Below, piece after piece: positions 33,158 through 42,200 of a DNA stretch of 64,000 nucleotides. The number at the start of each line of letters is the position of its first letter. Within the stretch, counting starts at the first letter, position 1. The notes below the pieces were generated by a model. That model was not told the origin of the DNA. It saw nothing but the letters and a program-made list of their open reading frames with translations, and did not search any database. This DNA is from Proteobacteria bacterium SG_bin9 (lineage in GTDB: Bacteria > Pseudomonadota > Alphaproteobacteria > Rhizobiales > Xanthobacteraceae). The translations under genes and the position numbers were made by a program. The DNA lies in assembly GCA_002083525.1 (NCBI GenBank), contig LWDM01000074.1, positions 79,168-143,167 on the forward strand. The letters are read 5' to 3'.

Positions 33158-33866
33158 CTTGGTCGTGCCCCGTCCATTCGCCGGCGGCTGAATTCAGCCT
33201 TGCCGGTCATTTCTATGAGCTGCCCTCAGTTTGCCATCACATCCGGCAAATTCTGGCAGCGGCTAAGCCGGTGCTCCGGCTCTGTTTTTACGCCCCAAAC
33301 TCGTTAACGCATGAACTGCGTTCTTGGCCGCATTTGCAGAGCTATTTTCGCCCCGATCCGCTTGGCCGTATCCCCTTGACAAGAGACGACAATTCCCCGT
33401 TCCGCGGCCATGGAAGGCTGCGGTCCAAGCAGTCGAAACCCTTTTCGGGGGAGTGTCCGGCGAAGACTTCGAACCAACCATCGTCGAACAGACCAAAGCT
33501 AGGACGACTCCGTTACGCCCGTCAAGGAATAGTACGGGTTCCTGAATCAAATACTAAATATGGTGGAATTTCGGGGAAAACAGGGGGCCGGAGCCACACC
33601 CTGCTACGTCCAAGTATCGGTGAGTCCTGAGAGATTCGGGAAGCGAAAAATTTGTTCGCGGCGGCGATTTTCACACCACTCCCGCTGTTCACAGCCGGGT
33701 TCCCGAACGAATAAATCGCTTGCGCTTTGCGAGACTCGCAACGGCAGCTTTGGCCAACCGAGATCGTCTCGGGAATCGCGCCCGTGACCACTCGATCATG
33801 CGGCTTGATACGCACCGGCGATGACCGGCCCATGACGCCGGTTGATTCCTTTGATATCTGCCGCGG
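33158..33866. other. Intergenic region upstream of nrdJ, no gene seen
   Basis: About 700 bases between the divergent nrdJ and acyltransferase genes. Open frames here are short, overlap each other and lack ribosome sites. No cobalamin riboswitch (no GCCACTG box or GGAGACCTGCC-like core) and no tRNA were seen. A TTGACA-like hexamer lies near 33378 but without a convincing -10. It must hold the promoters of both genes. Confidence 0.5.
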
Positions 33867-34958
33867 ATGGCTGAGACGGCTACAGCGCAAGCGGGGCGCA
33901 ACGACCAACTCGACGGCTTACGCGGTTACGCAGCTCTTGCCGTCGTCTTTTGGCACGCGATGCTGAGCGCGGATCCGGCCAACGACAAGATCAGAGCCAC
34001 GCCGCTCTCCCAACTGTCGAATTGGCCCGACATCGGCGCGAAGCTGGCGTTGTCGATTCTCAACGGCCAGACCGCGGTCATCCTGTTTTTCGTGTTGAGC
34101 GGCGCAGTGCTCATCAACAGCCTGCAACGCGAGCAGGGATCTGCGTTCGACATCTCCTGGCGCTTTGTGGTTCGCCGCTTCTTCCGCATCTATCCGGCAC
34201 TGTTCCTCGCCATCGGGCTCACGGCGTCGGCGCTTGCGTTCTGGCGCCATGTCGGAGCGCGAGAGATCTTCGAGAATCTCGTTCTGTACGATTGGGCCAT
34301 CGTCGGTCCGTCCTGGTCGCTACATGTCGAGTTCATCGCGGTGCTCTTCATCTTGCCGGTGTTCTTCGCTTATCGGCGGTTTGGCGAGATCGGCATGCTG
34401 GCGATGATCGTGGTGATCATTGTTGCCATTAACACGCCTCTCTTCAAAACAAGCTTGTCGACCGCGAAGCCCTACGTTTTCGCCTTCGCTGCGGGAATGC
34501 TCATTCCGACGCCGACCGGAGCCTTTTTTGGATCGCGGCTTCCGGTATGGATCTGGCCCGTCGCGCTTCTGGTCGCGATGTTCACTCGCAACGTTGCTCC
34601 GATCGGTCTGCGCGCATCTCTGATTACCGAAGCGGTTGCGGCCGGGATCTTCGTGCTGCTTCTGTATTATCGGCGCGCCGGCAGCATCGGCCGCTTCCTC
34701 GAGCGGCCGTCGTCGAACTTTCTCGGCCGGATCAGCTTCAGCCTTTATCTTCTCAACGTGCCATTCCTGATCCCGCTCGATCTGTATGCGCCGGTAGCGT
34801 ATCCGATCCTGACGGGACTGGCCTATGCCGCCTTGATCTGCGTGGTTGTGATGCCGCTGTCGTATCTGGCGTTGATGTACGTCGAGAAGCCCGGGATCGT
34901 GCTGGGCCGCGCGCTCACCGCTCCGAAAGCCCAGCCTGTTCCTGCGCAACGAGCTTGA
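33867..34958 (+). CDS. Acyltransferase family 3 (OafA/YrhL-type) membrane protein
   Basis: A 363-residue integral membrane acyltransferase with about ten helices. The N-terminal signature LDGLRGYAALAVVFWH (residues 15-30) ends in the catalytic His30; FFRIYPALFLAIGL and GPSWSLHVEFIAVLF are other family marks. There is no C-terminal SGNH domain. Family members O-acetylate or acylate exported sugars such as LPS O-antigen, exopolysaccharide or Nod factor. No glycan cluster is adjacent, so the acceptor is unknown. The ribosome site is weak. Confidence 0.9.
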   Translation: MAETATAQAGRNDQLDGLRGYAALAVVFWHAMLSADPANDKIRATPLSQLSNWPDIGAKLALSILNGQTAVILFFVLSGAVLINSLQREQGSAFDISWRFVVRRFFRIYPALFLAIGLTASALAFWRHVGAREIFENLVLYDWAIVGPSWSLHVEFIAVLFILPVFFAYRRFGEIGMLAMIVVIIVAINTPLFKTSLSTAKPYVFAFAAGMLIPTPTGAFFGSRLPVWIWPVALLVAMFTRNVAPIGLRASLITEAVAAGIFVLLLYYRRAGSIGRFLERPSSNFLGRISFSLYLLNVPFLIPLDLYAPVAYPILTGLAYAALICVVVMPLSYLALMYVEKPGIVLGRALTAPKAQPVPAQRA

Positions 34959-35055
34959 GCGCACGGCAGTGTTGCAACGAAGCCCTGCTGCAAACCGCGT
35001 GGTCAGACGTTAGCGGCAACGCTAACATCGGTTTTCCTCGCCGGATTTCCCTTTC

Positions 35056-35955
35056 ATGTCGCCTGACGCAACCCAATCTGCGCGGCCGCGCATTGCGCCG
35101 CTTGGCCTGCTGTTCCTGCTGATCACGTCGGTGGCGTGGGGGCTGAACTGGCCGGTCACGAAATACATCGTCTTGGAATGGCCGCCGCTACCGGCGCGCG
35201 GACTGGCAGGCATCGTCGGCGGACTTGTACTTGCGGGCTACGTCGTTTTGAGCGGGCAGAGCCTTTATGTGCCGCGCGATCAGCGCATGCGGCTCGCCAT
35301 CTCGGCGTTCCTCAACGTCACCATGTGGATGGCGGTGATGGGGCTGGCGCTGCTGTGGTTGCCGGCGAGCGAGGCGGCTGTCGTCGCCTACACCATGCCG
35401 GTATGGACAGCGCTTCTGGCCTGGCCGCTGCTTGGCGAACGGCTGGTGTTGGCGCGGATCATCGCGCTGGTGCTGGCGTTCGCGGGACTTCTCATCCTGT
35501 TCGCTGGGGACGGCATCAATGCCAGCCTGGAGAAGTGGCCCGGCATCGTGCTGGCATTCATGGGCGCGATTGCGTTCGCGCTCGGCACGATTTTTCTGAA
35601 GCGCTATCCAATCCAGATACCGGCTGCAACGTCGGCGGCCTGGCAACTTGCGCTCGGCTGCCTGCCGGTGGCCGTGATCGGCTACGCGTTTTCGCAGCCA
35701 TCGTTCTCGGCATTTACCGCGACTGGATGGGCCTGCATGGCCTACATGACCTTCATCGGATTGTGCCTGGCCTACATGGCTTGGTTTGCGGCGCTCAAAC
35801 GGCTGCCTGCGTCCGTCGCCGCGATCGGCACCATGCTGGTGCCGGTGATCGGTGTGGTGGCTGCATCGATCGCACTGAAGGAGCCGCTCGGATTGGTGCA
35901 GATCGCAGCGCTGGCGCTGACGCTCGGCGGCGTCGCACTCGCCGCGCGCTCCTGA
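35056..35955 (+). CDS. DMT superfamily EamA transporter (tandem copy A)
   Basis: A 299-residue, ten-helix exporter with two EamA repeats. The opening VAWGLNWPVTKYIVLEWPPL and central LPASEAAVVAYTMPVWTALL are shared with its downstream neighbour at 35980-36882, 24 bases away, and with 19185-20087. It is likely co-transcribed with that neighbour. Substrate unknown; family members export amino acids, nucleosides or drugs. Confidence 0.9.
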   Translation: MSPDATQSARPRIAPLGLLFLLITSVAWGLNWPVTKYIVLEWPPLPARGLAGIVGGLVLAGYVVLSGQSLYVPRDQRMRLAISAFLNVTMWMAVMGLALLWLPASEAAVVAYTMPVWTALLAWPLLGERLVLARIIALVLAFAGLLILFAGDGINASLEKWPGIVLAFMGAIAFALGTIFLKRYPIQIPAATSAAWQLALGCLPVAVIGYAFSQPSFSAFTATGWACMAYMTFIGLCLAYMAWFAALKRLPASVAAIGTMLVPVIGVVAASIALKEPLGLVQIAALALTLGGVALAARS

Positions 35956-35979
35956 CATCCAAGAACGGTCCTGAACGAC

Positions 35980-36882
35980 ATGTCATCGACGCCGCTTCCC
36001 CGCGTTGCACCGCCTGCCATCACATCCTCGGGCCTGGTGTTTCTCGCCATCACCTCCATCAGCTGGGGGCTCAATTTTCCCGTAATGAAAATCATCCTGC
36101 GCGAGTGGCCGCCGCTGGCGTCGCGCGGACTCGCGGGGCTTGTCGGAGCAGGTTTGCTTGCGCTTGTCGCTGTGGCGATGAAGCAGGATTTGCGCGTGCC
36201 GCGTCATCTCTGGCCGCGACTGATTGGCATTTCCTTGCTGACGATCACCTGCTGGGTGTCGCTGATGGGGCTGGCGCTGGTGTGGCTTCCGGCAAGCGAA
36301 GCCGCGGTGATTGCGATCAGCGTTCCGGTGTGGGTGTCGGTGATGGCCTGGCCGATTCTTGGCGAGCGGATTTCACTGACCCGCGCCTTTGCACTTGCCG
36401 TTGCGCTCGGCGGCATCATGTTCTTGATCGGCGGCAAAGGGATCGACGTCAGTATCGAGAAGCTGCCAGGCATCGCGTTCGGATTGTCTGCGGCAATCTT
36501 GGTTGCCGGCGGCACCATCGCGCTGAAGCGTTTCCCATTGGCGATGCCGCCGGTCGCGCTGTCGGCGTGGCAGATTGGACTCGGCTGCATCCCCGTCACG
36601 ATCGCGGGCTTTGTATTCGAACGGCCTTCGTTCGCAGCACTCTCTTCGACGGGCTGGGCATCGATGGTCTATTTGACGGTGATCCAGTTCTGCGTGGCTT
36701 ACGTCTGCTGGTTCGCGGCGCTGGCGCGGCTGCCGGCCTCGACCGCATCGATCGGCACGCTGATGGTCCCGGTTATCGGCGTCGTCGCATCCGCGCTCAT
36801 GCTCTATGAGCCGCTGGGATTACGTGAGTTGGCGGTGCTGGCGCTGACAATCGGCGGCGTCGCTATCGCGATGCGCTCGTAA
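35980..36882 (+). CDS. DMT superfamily EamA transporter (tandem copy B)
   Basis: A 300-residue, ten-helix EamA exporter. The starts ISWGLNFPVMKIILREWPPL and LPASEAAVIAISVPVWVSVM align directly with copy A, so the pair arose by tandem duplication. The two proteins differ across most of the second half, which suggests different substrates or a heterodimer. It follows copy A by 24 bases in one transcript. Confidence 0.9.
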   Translation: MSSTPLPRVAPPAITSSGLVFLAITSISWGLNFPVMKIILREWPPLASRGLAGLVGAGLLALVAVAMKQDLRVPRHLWPRLIGISLLTITCWVSLMGLALVWLPASEAAVIAISVPVWVSVMAWPILGERISLTRAFALAVALGGIMFLIGGKGIDVSIEKLPGIAFGLSAAILVAGGTIALKRFPLAMPPVALSAWQIGLGCIPVTIAGFVFERPSFAALSSTGWASMVYLTVIQFCVAYVCWFAALARLPASTASIGTLMVPVIGVVASALMLYEPLGLRELAVLALTIGGVAIAMRS

Positions 36883-36891
36883 CAACTCGCA

Positions 36892-36930
36892 AAGAAAAAC
36901 GGACGGCGCTTGGGGGGAAGCACCGTCCGT
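36892..36930 (-). terminator. Rho-independent terminator of the BA14K gene
   Basis: Stem ACGGACGG / CCGTCCGT (36899-36906 and 36923-36930) extended by GCTT/AAGC; on the minus strand the stem is followed by TTTTTCTTT. It lies between the convergent EamA copy B and BA14K genes. Confidence 0.85.
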
Positions 36931-36963
36931 CTCTCACCTTACGCAACCAACGCCAAAGGGCGG

Positions 36964-37554
36964 TTACGGGCAGGCATAGCGGTTGCCGTCGTAGCCGAGA
37001 TACGTGCCTGAGCGCACATCGTACGAGCGGTAGGTCTGGATGCAGTATTCGACGTCGCCGCCACCTTGCGCAGGCGCTGCGACTTGCGGTTCGACCGCGA
37101 CATAGCCGTCGTCGACGTATCCATTATCGACGACGTAACCCGGATCGCTGTAACCGTAATAACCCGGTCCATAGCCGTAACCGCCGTAATACGGGCGGGA
37201 GGCGAGGGCAGCGCCTGCGGCCAGTCCGGTCGCAAAACCGATGCCGGCACCGATGCGGCGACCCTGCCAGCCACCAGGCCGGCCGGCCCAGCCACCCGGG
37301 CGCGCAGCCGCAGCGACACCGGCAGCGCCGGCACCCCAGCGCGGGCTCGCAATTGCGGGCCGACCTGCGAACGCAGCACCGCCGGCACCCCAACGCGGGC
37401 TCGGCATTGCGGGACGACCTGCAAACGCTGCTCCGCCAAAGCGGGCGGCGCCCGGACCGCCACGACCCTTGAACTGAGCTTCAGCACTCGTCGTCATCAG
37501 CATGGGCGTCAGGGCAAGCAATGCTGCCGCGCCGAAAACTTTCAACCTCAACAT
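36964..37554 (-). CDS. BA14K family secreted protein
   Basis: A 196-residue exported protein. After a signal peptide (1-26, ending TSAEA) comes a Gly/Ala/Arg-rich region with the unit GGAAFAGRPA followed by SPRWGAG present twice, then a Gly/Tyr-rich stretch and a C-terminal BA14K domain: EYCIQTYRSYDVRSGTYLGY ending RYACP. BA14K is an immunoreactive, lectin-like protein of Brucella. A membrane-spanning segment around 100-115 is possible. The start at 37554 follows GGGAG. Confidence 0.88.
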   Translation of the reverse strand: MLRLKVFGAAALLALTPMLMTTSAEAQFKGRGGPGAARFGGAAFAGRPAMPSPRWGAGGAAFAGRPAIASPRWGAGAAGVAAAARPGGWAGRPGGWQGRRIGAGIGFATGLAAGAALASRPYYGGYGYGPGYYGYSDPGYVVDNGYVDDGYVAVEPQVAAPAQGGGDVEYCIQTYRSYDVRSGTYLGYDGNRYACP

Positions 37555-37741
37555 CGAAATGGCTCCCTGGGGACTACGCCGAAAACGGGTAAGGCCACGA
37601 GGTGTTCCGTGCCGTCCCGAGATTCTGTCCCGCAGGTTAAATGGTGGTACTCGGTAGCTGTACAAGAGCTGAATGGATTGCGCCGGAATCGTGTTCGGCT
37701 GCGGCACAACGCAGCAACGAACTTCGACTTTAGTTTGGACT

Positions 37742-38872
37742 TTAGTGGCGGTTGGCACCCATGGTGCGCGGCGCAAGCTCGGTTGTGTTGTCGAGCGTGA
37801 CAATTTGCTGACGTGTGCGTGGCAACGCGTCCGGATGCTCCGTTCGCAGGAATTCGATCAATTTTTCGCGCACCTCACAGCGCAGATCCCATGCCGCCGG
37901 TGCGCTGCGTGCCGACACCAGCGCGCGGACCTCGATGGTGTGCTCCTTTGCGTCAGAGACCTGCAGCACGATGACGCGGCCGTCGCACAGCGGAGACTCG
38001 CGCGCGATCTGGCTGAGCCTCTCGCGCATCTTGGCGATCGGCGCGTTGTAGTCGACGTAAAGGATAACCGCGCCGATCAGCGCCGAGGTTTCGCGCGTCC
38101 AGTTCTGGAACGGCTTCTCGATGAAGTACGACAGCGGCACGACCATGCGCCGCCAATCCCAAAGCTTGATGATGACGTAGGTGGTCGTGATCTCTTCAAT
38201 TGTGCCCCATTCGCCCTCGACGATCACGGCGTCGTCGATGCGGATCGGCTGCGCCATGGCGATCTGCACGCCGGCGATCAAGTTCGACAGCAGAGGGCGC
38301 GCGGCGAGACCGACGGCGATACCCGCGACACCGGCGGACGCGAACAGCGACACGCCGTATTGCCGGACTTCCTCGAAGCTCATCAGCACGAAGCCGAGCG
38401 TGATAATGAAGATCAGAACGTCCGCCGCACGCTTGAGGATGCCGATCTGCGTCACATGCTTGCGCGCTAGCAGATTGTCCTCGGTGTCGATGCGAAAACG
38501 GCTGAGATAGACTTGCGTGAATATTTGAACGGCGACCATCGCGATCCAGCCGACGAGCGCAATGAACGCCACGTGCATGGCGCGGCTGAGCCCGTTGGCG
38601 ACCGTGCTGTCGATGGGCGCCAGCGGCAACGCGATCGACAGCGCCAACACGATCAGCGCGAGGCGCAGCGGGCCTTTGGTCTGGGTGAAGAGGGCGCGGA
38701 CGTTCGGATGACGCGCGCCCAAGGTCGAGCGCATCATCTTGACGATGCCGGTGTAGAATAGCAGCGCGAGCGCGATGGCCGCCAGCAGCACCACACCTCC
38801 GATCAGCCATCCGGGCAACAGGCGGATCGGATCCGCCAATTGTTCGATCTCGGCGCGAATAGCGTTCAGCAT
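37742..38872 (-). CDS. MscS-family mechanosensitive ion channel
   Basis: A 376-residue membrane protein with about five helices in the first half (around 20-42, 65-85, 95-118, 150-170 and 175-195). The pore-lining segment has the MscS pattern: ASAGVAGIAVGLAARPLLSN, followed by the beta domain with IRIDDAVIVEGEWGTIEEI and TYVIIKLWDWRRMVVPLSYF. It opens under membrane tension to release solutes. The start at 38872 gives the canonical N-terminus, but the ribosome site is weak and the frame is open upstream. Confidence 0.9.
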   Translation of the reverse strand: MLNAIRAEIEQLADPIRLLPGWLIGGVVLLAAIALALLFYTGIVKMMRSTLGARHPNVRALFTQTKGPLRLALIVLALSIALPLAPIDSTVANGLSRAMHVAFIALVGWIAMVAVQIFTQVYLSRFRIDTEDNLLARKHVTQIGILKRAADVLIFIITLGFVLMSFEEVRQYGVSLFASAGVAGIAVGLAARPLLSNLIAGVQIAMAQPIRIDDAVIVEGEWGTIEEITTTYVIIKLWDWRRMVVPLSYFIEKPFQNWTRETSALIGAVILYVDYNAPIAKMRERLSQIARESPLCDGRVIVLQVSDAKEHTIEVRALVSARSAPAAWDLRCEVREKLIEFLRTEHPDALPRTRQQIVTLDNTTELAPRTMGANRH

Positions 38873-39026
38873 CAGGCAGATAACCGGGATTTTGGCGTGG
38901 CGGGGGTCCCTGATAACGCCCGAGCGCCGCATCGGTTCGCGGTGCATCAAGCCTCTGTTGGCGCTGGACAATCCCGCGTCCGGGTGTCATCACAGGCGAT
39001 CGGTCGAGCCTTCGGATTCCCGCGCG

Positions 39027-39437
39027 ATGAAGCAGTTTTTCCTGAAGTTTTTCACCTGGTGGAGCGGCCAGACGTTCGGCACCCAGCTCTGGACCTGGCG
39101 GTTCGGCGAGCTCGTCGGTCAGGACGAGGCCGGGAACAAGTACTACCGCACGCGCGGCGGCAAGATCGATCCGACGCTCGGCTTCGAACGCCGCTGGGTC
39201 GTCTACAACGGCTACGCGGAAGCGAGCCGTATCCCGACCGGCTGGCATGGCTGGATGCACCACACCGTCGATACGCCGCCGACGAAGGAAGATTACAAGC
39301 CGCGCGAGTGGCAGAAGCCGCATCAGCCGAACCTGACCGGCACGCCGAATGCGTACCGGCCGTCCGGCTCGACCTTGTCGACCGGCAAACGCCCGAAAGC
39401 GACGGGCGATTATCAGCCCTGGACGCCCGTCAACTAA
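39027..39437 (+). CDS. NDUFA12-family NADH:ubiquinone oxidoreductase accessory protein
   Basis: A 136-residue protein of the NDUFA12/B17.2 family, an accessory subunit of respiratory complex I in alphaproteobacteria and mitochondria. Conserved parts are FTWWSGQTFGTQLWTWRFGE, VGQDEAGNKYYRTR, ERRWVVYNGYAEASRIP and WHGWMHH. It lies at the start of the conserved neighbourhood that elsewhere in Rhizobiales continues with DUF2155, aat and accC/accB. Here four accessory genes separate it from DUF2155. Confidence 0.92.
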   Translation: MKQFFLKFFTWWSGQTFGTQLWTWRFGELVGQDEAGNKYYRTRGGKIDPTLGFERRWVVYNGYAEASRIPTGWHGWMHHTVDTPPTKEDYKPREWQKPHQPNLTGTPNAYRPSGSTLSTGKRPKATGDYQPWTPVN

Positions 39438-39443
39438 TTCTAG

Positions 39444-40154
39444 CTACACACGCACCTGCTGTCGCTCGCGGAAGCGCGTTGCGGCGCGCGCGATCGCTTG
39501 CGCGCGTTTCTCGATGAACGGCGTCATCCGCTGCCGCACCATCGCCAGCACGTCCGCGGGCGCGGTGTGTGGTGAGCCCGAGGAGAAGGGCGGCGCCGGA
39601 TTGTATTCGAGCGCCAGCTGCACGGCTTCAGCGGCCTTTCGTCCGGCGATGGTGTCGATCATCACCAAACCGAAGTCGATGCCTGCGGTGACGCCACCGC
39701 CCGTAATGCGGTTGCGATCGCTGCAGACGCGCGTTTCAACTGGAGTCGCGCCGAACTTCTTCAGATCGTCGAGCACGGCCCAGTACGTCGTCGCCTTGTA
39801 ACCGTCGAGCAGGCCCGCCGCGCCGAGCACGAGTGCGCCGGTGCAGACGGAGGTGACATAGCGCGCGCCCTCGGCTTGCTTGCGCAGGAAGTCGAGCACT
39901 TCGTCGTCATTGGCCATGTCGTCGGCGCCGGAGCCGCCGGGCACGCAGATCACGTCGAGCTGCGGACACTCGCTCATCTTCATGGTCGGCAGGATCGAGA
40001 TCGGCGTGTCGCTCGGCACCGGATCCAGCGTCTTCCAGATCAGGTGCACCTCGGCGCCCGGCATGCGCGAGAGCACCTGCACCGGGCCGGTGAGGTCGAG
40101 CTGGGTGAGCTTCGGAAACAGCAGAAATCCGATGTTGATGGTCTGGTCGCTCAT
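39444..40154 (-). CDS. DJ-1/PfpI family protein, isonitrile hydratase-like
   Basis: A 236-residue protein closely similar, from memory, to isonitrile hydratase InhA of Pseudomonas putida: NIGFLLFPKLTQLDLTGPVQ, DVICVPGGSGADDM, YVTSVCTGALVLGAAGLL and GGGVTAGIDFGL. The catalytic residues Asp20, Cys104 and Thr105 match those needed for isonitrile hydration to N-substituted formamides. It is cytosolic. It is divergent (110 bases) from a GlxA-type regulator that also carries a DJ-1 domain. Its 3' end meets NDUFA12 almost back to back. Confidence 0.83.
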   Translation of the reverse strand: MSDQTINIGFLLFPKLTQLDLTGPVQVLSRMPGAEVHLIWKTLDPVPSDTPISILPTMKMSECPQLDVICVPGGSGADDMANDDEVLDFLRKQAEGARYVTSVCTGALVLGAAGLLDGYKATTYWAVLDDLKKFGATPVETRVCSDRNRITGGGVTAGIDFGLVMIDTIAGRKAAEAVQLALEYNPAPPFSSGSPHTAPADVLAMVRQRMTPFIEKRAQAIARAATRFRERQQVRV

Positions 40155-40264
40155 GGCGCGCTCCCGGGTTTGATCTTGACGACGCGAGGATCGCATGATG
40201 GGTTTAGGTCATAAATGGCATTATTCCCTCGTTTTCGGACATCCTCGATTTTGGACGCAGACCT

Positions 40265-41230
40265 ATGATCGGCATTTTGATTTTTCCGGATTTTCAGATC
40301 CTCGATGCGGCAGGGCCGATCGCGGCGTTCGAGATCGCGGCGCGGTTGTCTGGAAAGAAGCCGGGTATTCGCGTCCTCGCCGCCAAGCCCGGTCCGGTAC
40401 GAAGCTCGTCGGGTGTCGAAATGCACGCACACGGGTTTTCGAAAACGCCGCTGGACATGCTGATGATCGCTGGTGGCGACGGCACGCTCAGTGCTGTGCG
40501 TTGCGACGCGACGCTTGCGTTCGTGCAGGCGACAGCGCGGCGCGGCATTCGCGTCGCCAGCGTGTGCTCCGGCGCGTACGTGCTGGCGGAGGCGGGATTG
40601 CTCGACGGCAAGCGTGCGACCACACATTGGAGCCGCACGCGGCATTTCCTCGAAGCCTATCCGAAGGTGAAGCTCGAGCCGGATCGCATCTACACCTGCG
40701 ACGGCGATATCTGGACGTCAGCGGGCATCACCGCAGGCATCGATCTGTCGCTCGCGATCATCGCCAACGATTACGGGGACAAGATCGCGCGCGCGACAGC
40801 GAAGCAGCTTGTCGTCTATCACCAGCGCTCGGGCGGGCAGTCGCAGTTCTCGGCGCTGCTCGAGCTGAAATCGCCGACCGGCCGTTTCAAGCCGCTGCTT
40901 GGTTGGGCGCGGGAGAACCTCGATCAGCCGCTCACCGTCGAGCAGATGGCCGAGAAGGCTGCGATGAGCGCGCGGCATTTCGCGCGCGCCTTCATTGCCG
41001 AAACCGGCACCACGCCATCGAAGGCCGTCGAGCGGCTGCGGGTCGAGGTCGCGAAAGAGCGCATCGAGGCGACGAGCGAGCCGATCGAGATCGTCGCGCG
41101 CTCCGCCGGCTTTCGCGATCCGGAGCGGATGCGGCGCGCGTTCGTGCGCGCGTTCGGCCAGCCGCCGCAGGCACTGCGGCGAGCCGCGAAAGCGACAGCC
41201 AAGGAAACGTCGGCTAGCCGAGCTTCTTGA
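40265..41230 (+). CDS. GlxA-family transcriptional regulator (DJ-1 domain plus AraC HTH)
   Basis: A 321-residue regulator. Residues 1-175 form a DJ-1/PfpI-like sensor domain (MIGILIFPDFQILDAAGPIA, ASVCSGAYVLAEAG with Cys101, TSAGITAGIDLSLAI). Residues 215-315 are the AraC double helix-turn-helix (QPLTVEQMAEKAAMSARHFA and EIVARSAGFRDPERMRRAFV). It is divergent from the isonitrile hydratase-like gene and probably controls it. The last 17 bases overlap the end of the convergent esterase gene. Confidence 0.9.
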   Translation: MIGILIFPDFQILDAAGPIAAFEIAARLSGKKPGIRVLAAKPGPVRSSSGVEMHAHGFSKTPLDMLMIAGGDGTLSAVRCDATLAFVQATARRGIRVASVCSGAYVLAEAGLLDGKRATTHWSRTRHFLEAYPKVKLEPDRIYTCDGDIWTSAGITAGIDLSLAIIANDYGDKIARATAKQLVVYHQRSGGQSQFSALLELKSPTGRFKPLLGWARENLDQPLTVEQMAEKAAMSARHFARAFIAETGTTPSKAVERLRVEVAKERIEATSEPIEIVARSAGFRDPERMRRAFVRAFGQPPQALRRAAKATAKETSASRAS

Positions 41231-42158
41231 GCCAGTCGCCCATCTCCTTGATCGCGCCATTCGCTTTGGTCAGCAGCTTGCCCATGGTGATGAAGCCGTG
41301 GAACTGACCGGGATAGGTCTTCCACGTCACCGGCACGCCGGCGCTCTCCAACCGCTTCGCATACTCGTCGCCTTCATCGCGCAGCGGATCGGCACCAGCG
41401 GTCAGCACATAGGCTGGCGGCAATTGCTTCATGTCGGTGACGCGCGCGGGTGAGGCCTTCCAGGTCTCGCCGTCGGCGAGCGAGTTCAGGTAATGATCGC
41501 GGAACCAGCGGATGACGGTGTGGGTCAGGAGGCAACTCGTCTCCGGTTCGCTGTGCGAGGGATGCGTCATCGCGAAGTCGGTGGCCGGATAGATCAGAAG
41601 CTGCGCCTGAATCTTCGGCCCGTTCTGGCGCGCATCGATCGCAACGATGGCCGAGAGGTTGCCGCCGGCGCTGTCGCCGCCGACGCTGATGCGGCCGGCA
41701 TCGATGCCGAGCGACTTCGCATTCAGCGAAACCCACTTGGTCGCGGCGATGGCATCGTCGACCGCAGCGGGAAACTTGTGCTCTGGTGCGAGGCGATAGT
41801 CGACCGAGATCACGATCATCTCGCCGTCACGCGCAAGCGTGCGGCAAACTACGTCGTGTGAATCGAGGTCGCCGATCACCCAGCCGCCGCCATGGAAGAA
41901 TACGAGGGCAGGGGCCAGCCCGTCATACTTGCGCAATTGTTTCGGCGTGTAGGTGCGCACTGGAATAGCGCCGCCGGGGCCCGGGATCGTCGTGTTCTGT
42001 ACCGACGCCAGCTCCGGCGGCTCGGGATGCGAGACGACGCGGCCCGCGAGATAGAACTCCCGCGCTTCCTTCGGCGTCAGAGTTTCGTAGGGCGGACGGC
42101 CGGCTTCACGGAAGGCGTTGAGAACGAAGGCGGCATCGGGATCGAGAACGACAGGCAT
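41214..42158 (-). CDS. HSL-type alpha/beta hydrolase (esterase/lipase)
   Basis: A 314-residue esterase of the hormone-sensitive-lipase (family IV) group. The oxyanion-hole motif HGGGW is at 89-93, the nucleophile elbow GDSAGG places Ser163, and the triad is completed by an aspartate near GADPLRDEG and His287 in GQFHGF. It hydrolyses short-chain esters in the cytosol. The start follows AAGGAA. Its 3' end overlaps the GlxA-type gene by 17 bases tail to tail, and an SDR gene lies 42 bases upstream in the same direction, suggesting a two-gene transcript. Confidence 0.9.
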   Translation of the reverse strand: MPVVLDPDAAFVLNAFREAGRPPYETLTPKEAREFYLAGRVVSHPEPPELASVQNTTIPGPGGAIPVRTYTPKQLRKYDGLAPALVFFHGGGWVIGDLDSHDVVCRTLARDGEMIVISVDYRLAPEHKFPAAVDDAIAATKWVSLNAKSLGIDAGRISVGGDSAGGNLSAIVAIDARQNGPKIQAQLLIYPATDFAMTHPSHSEPETSCLLTHTVIRWFRDHYLNSLADGETWKASPARVTDMKQLPPAYVLTAGADPLRDEGDEYAKRLESAGVPVTWKTYPGQFHGFITMGKLLTKANGAIKEMGDWLKKLG

Positions 42159-42200
42159 GAACGGGCTATTCCTTGTTCTTCTGATGCGTTGAAGTGAAGA

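Noticed and set aside
29819..33307. Very long plus-strand open frame (1162 codons) opposite nrdJ
   Set aside because: It lies antisense to the conserved nrdJ gene; long antisense frames are expected from third-position GC bias. No domain, signal or ribosome site.
33158..33866. Cobalamin riboswitch upstream of nrdJ
   Set aside because: The conserved B12-box and core sequences are not present on the nrdJ strand.
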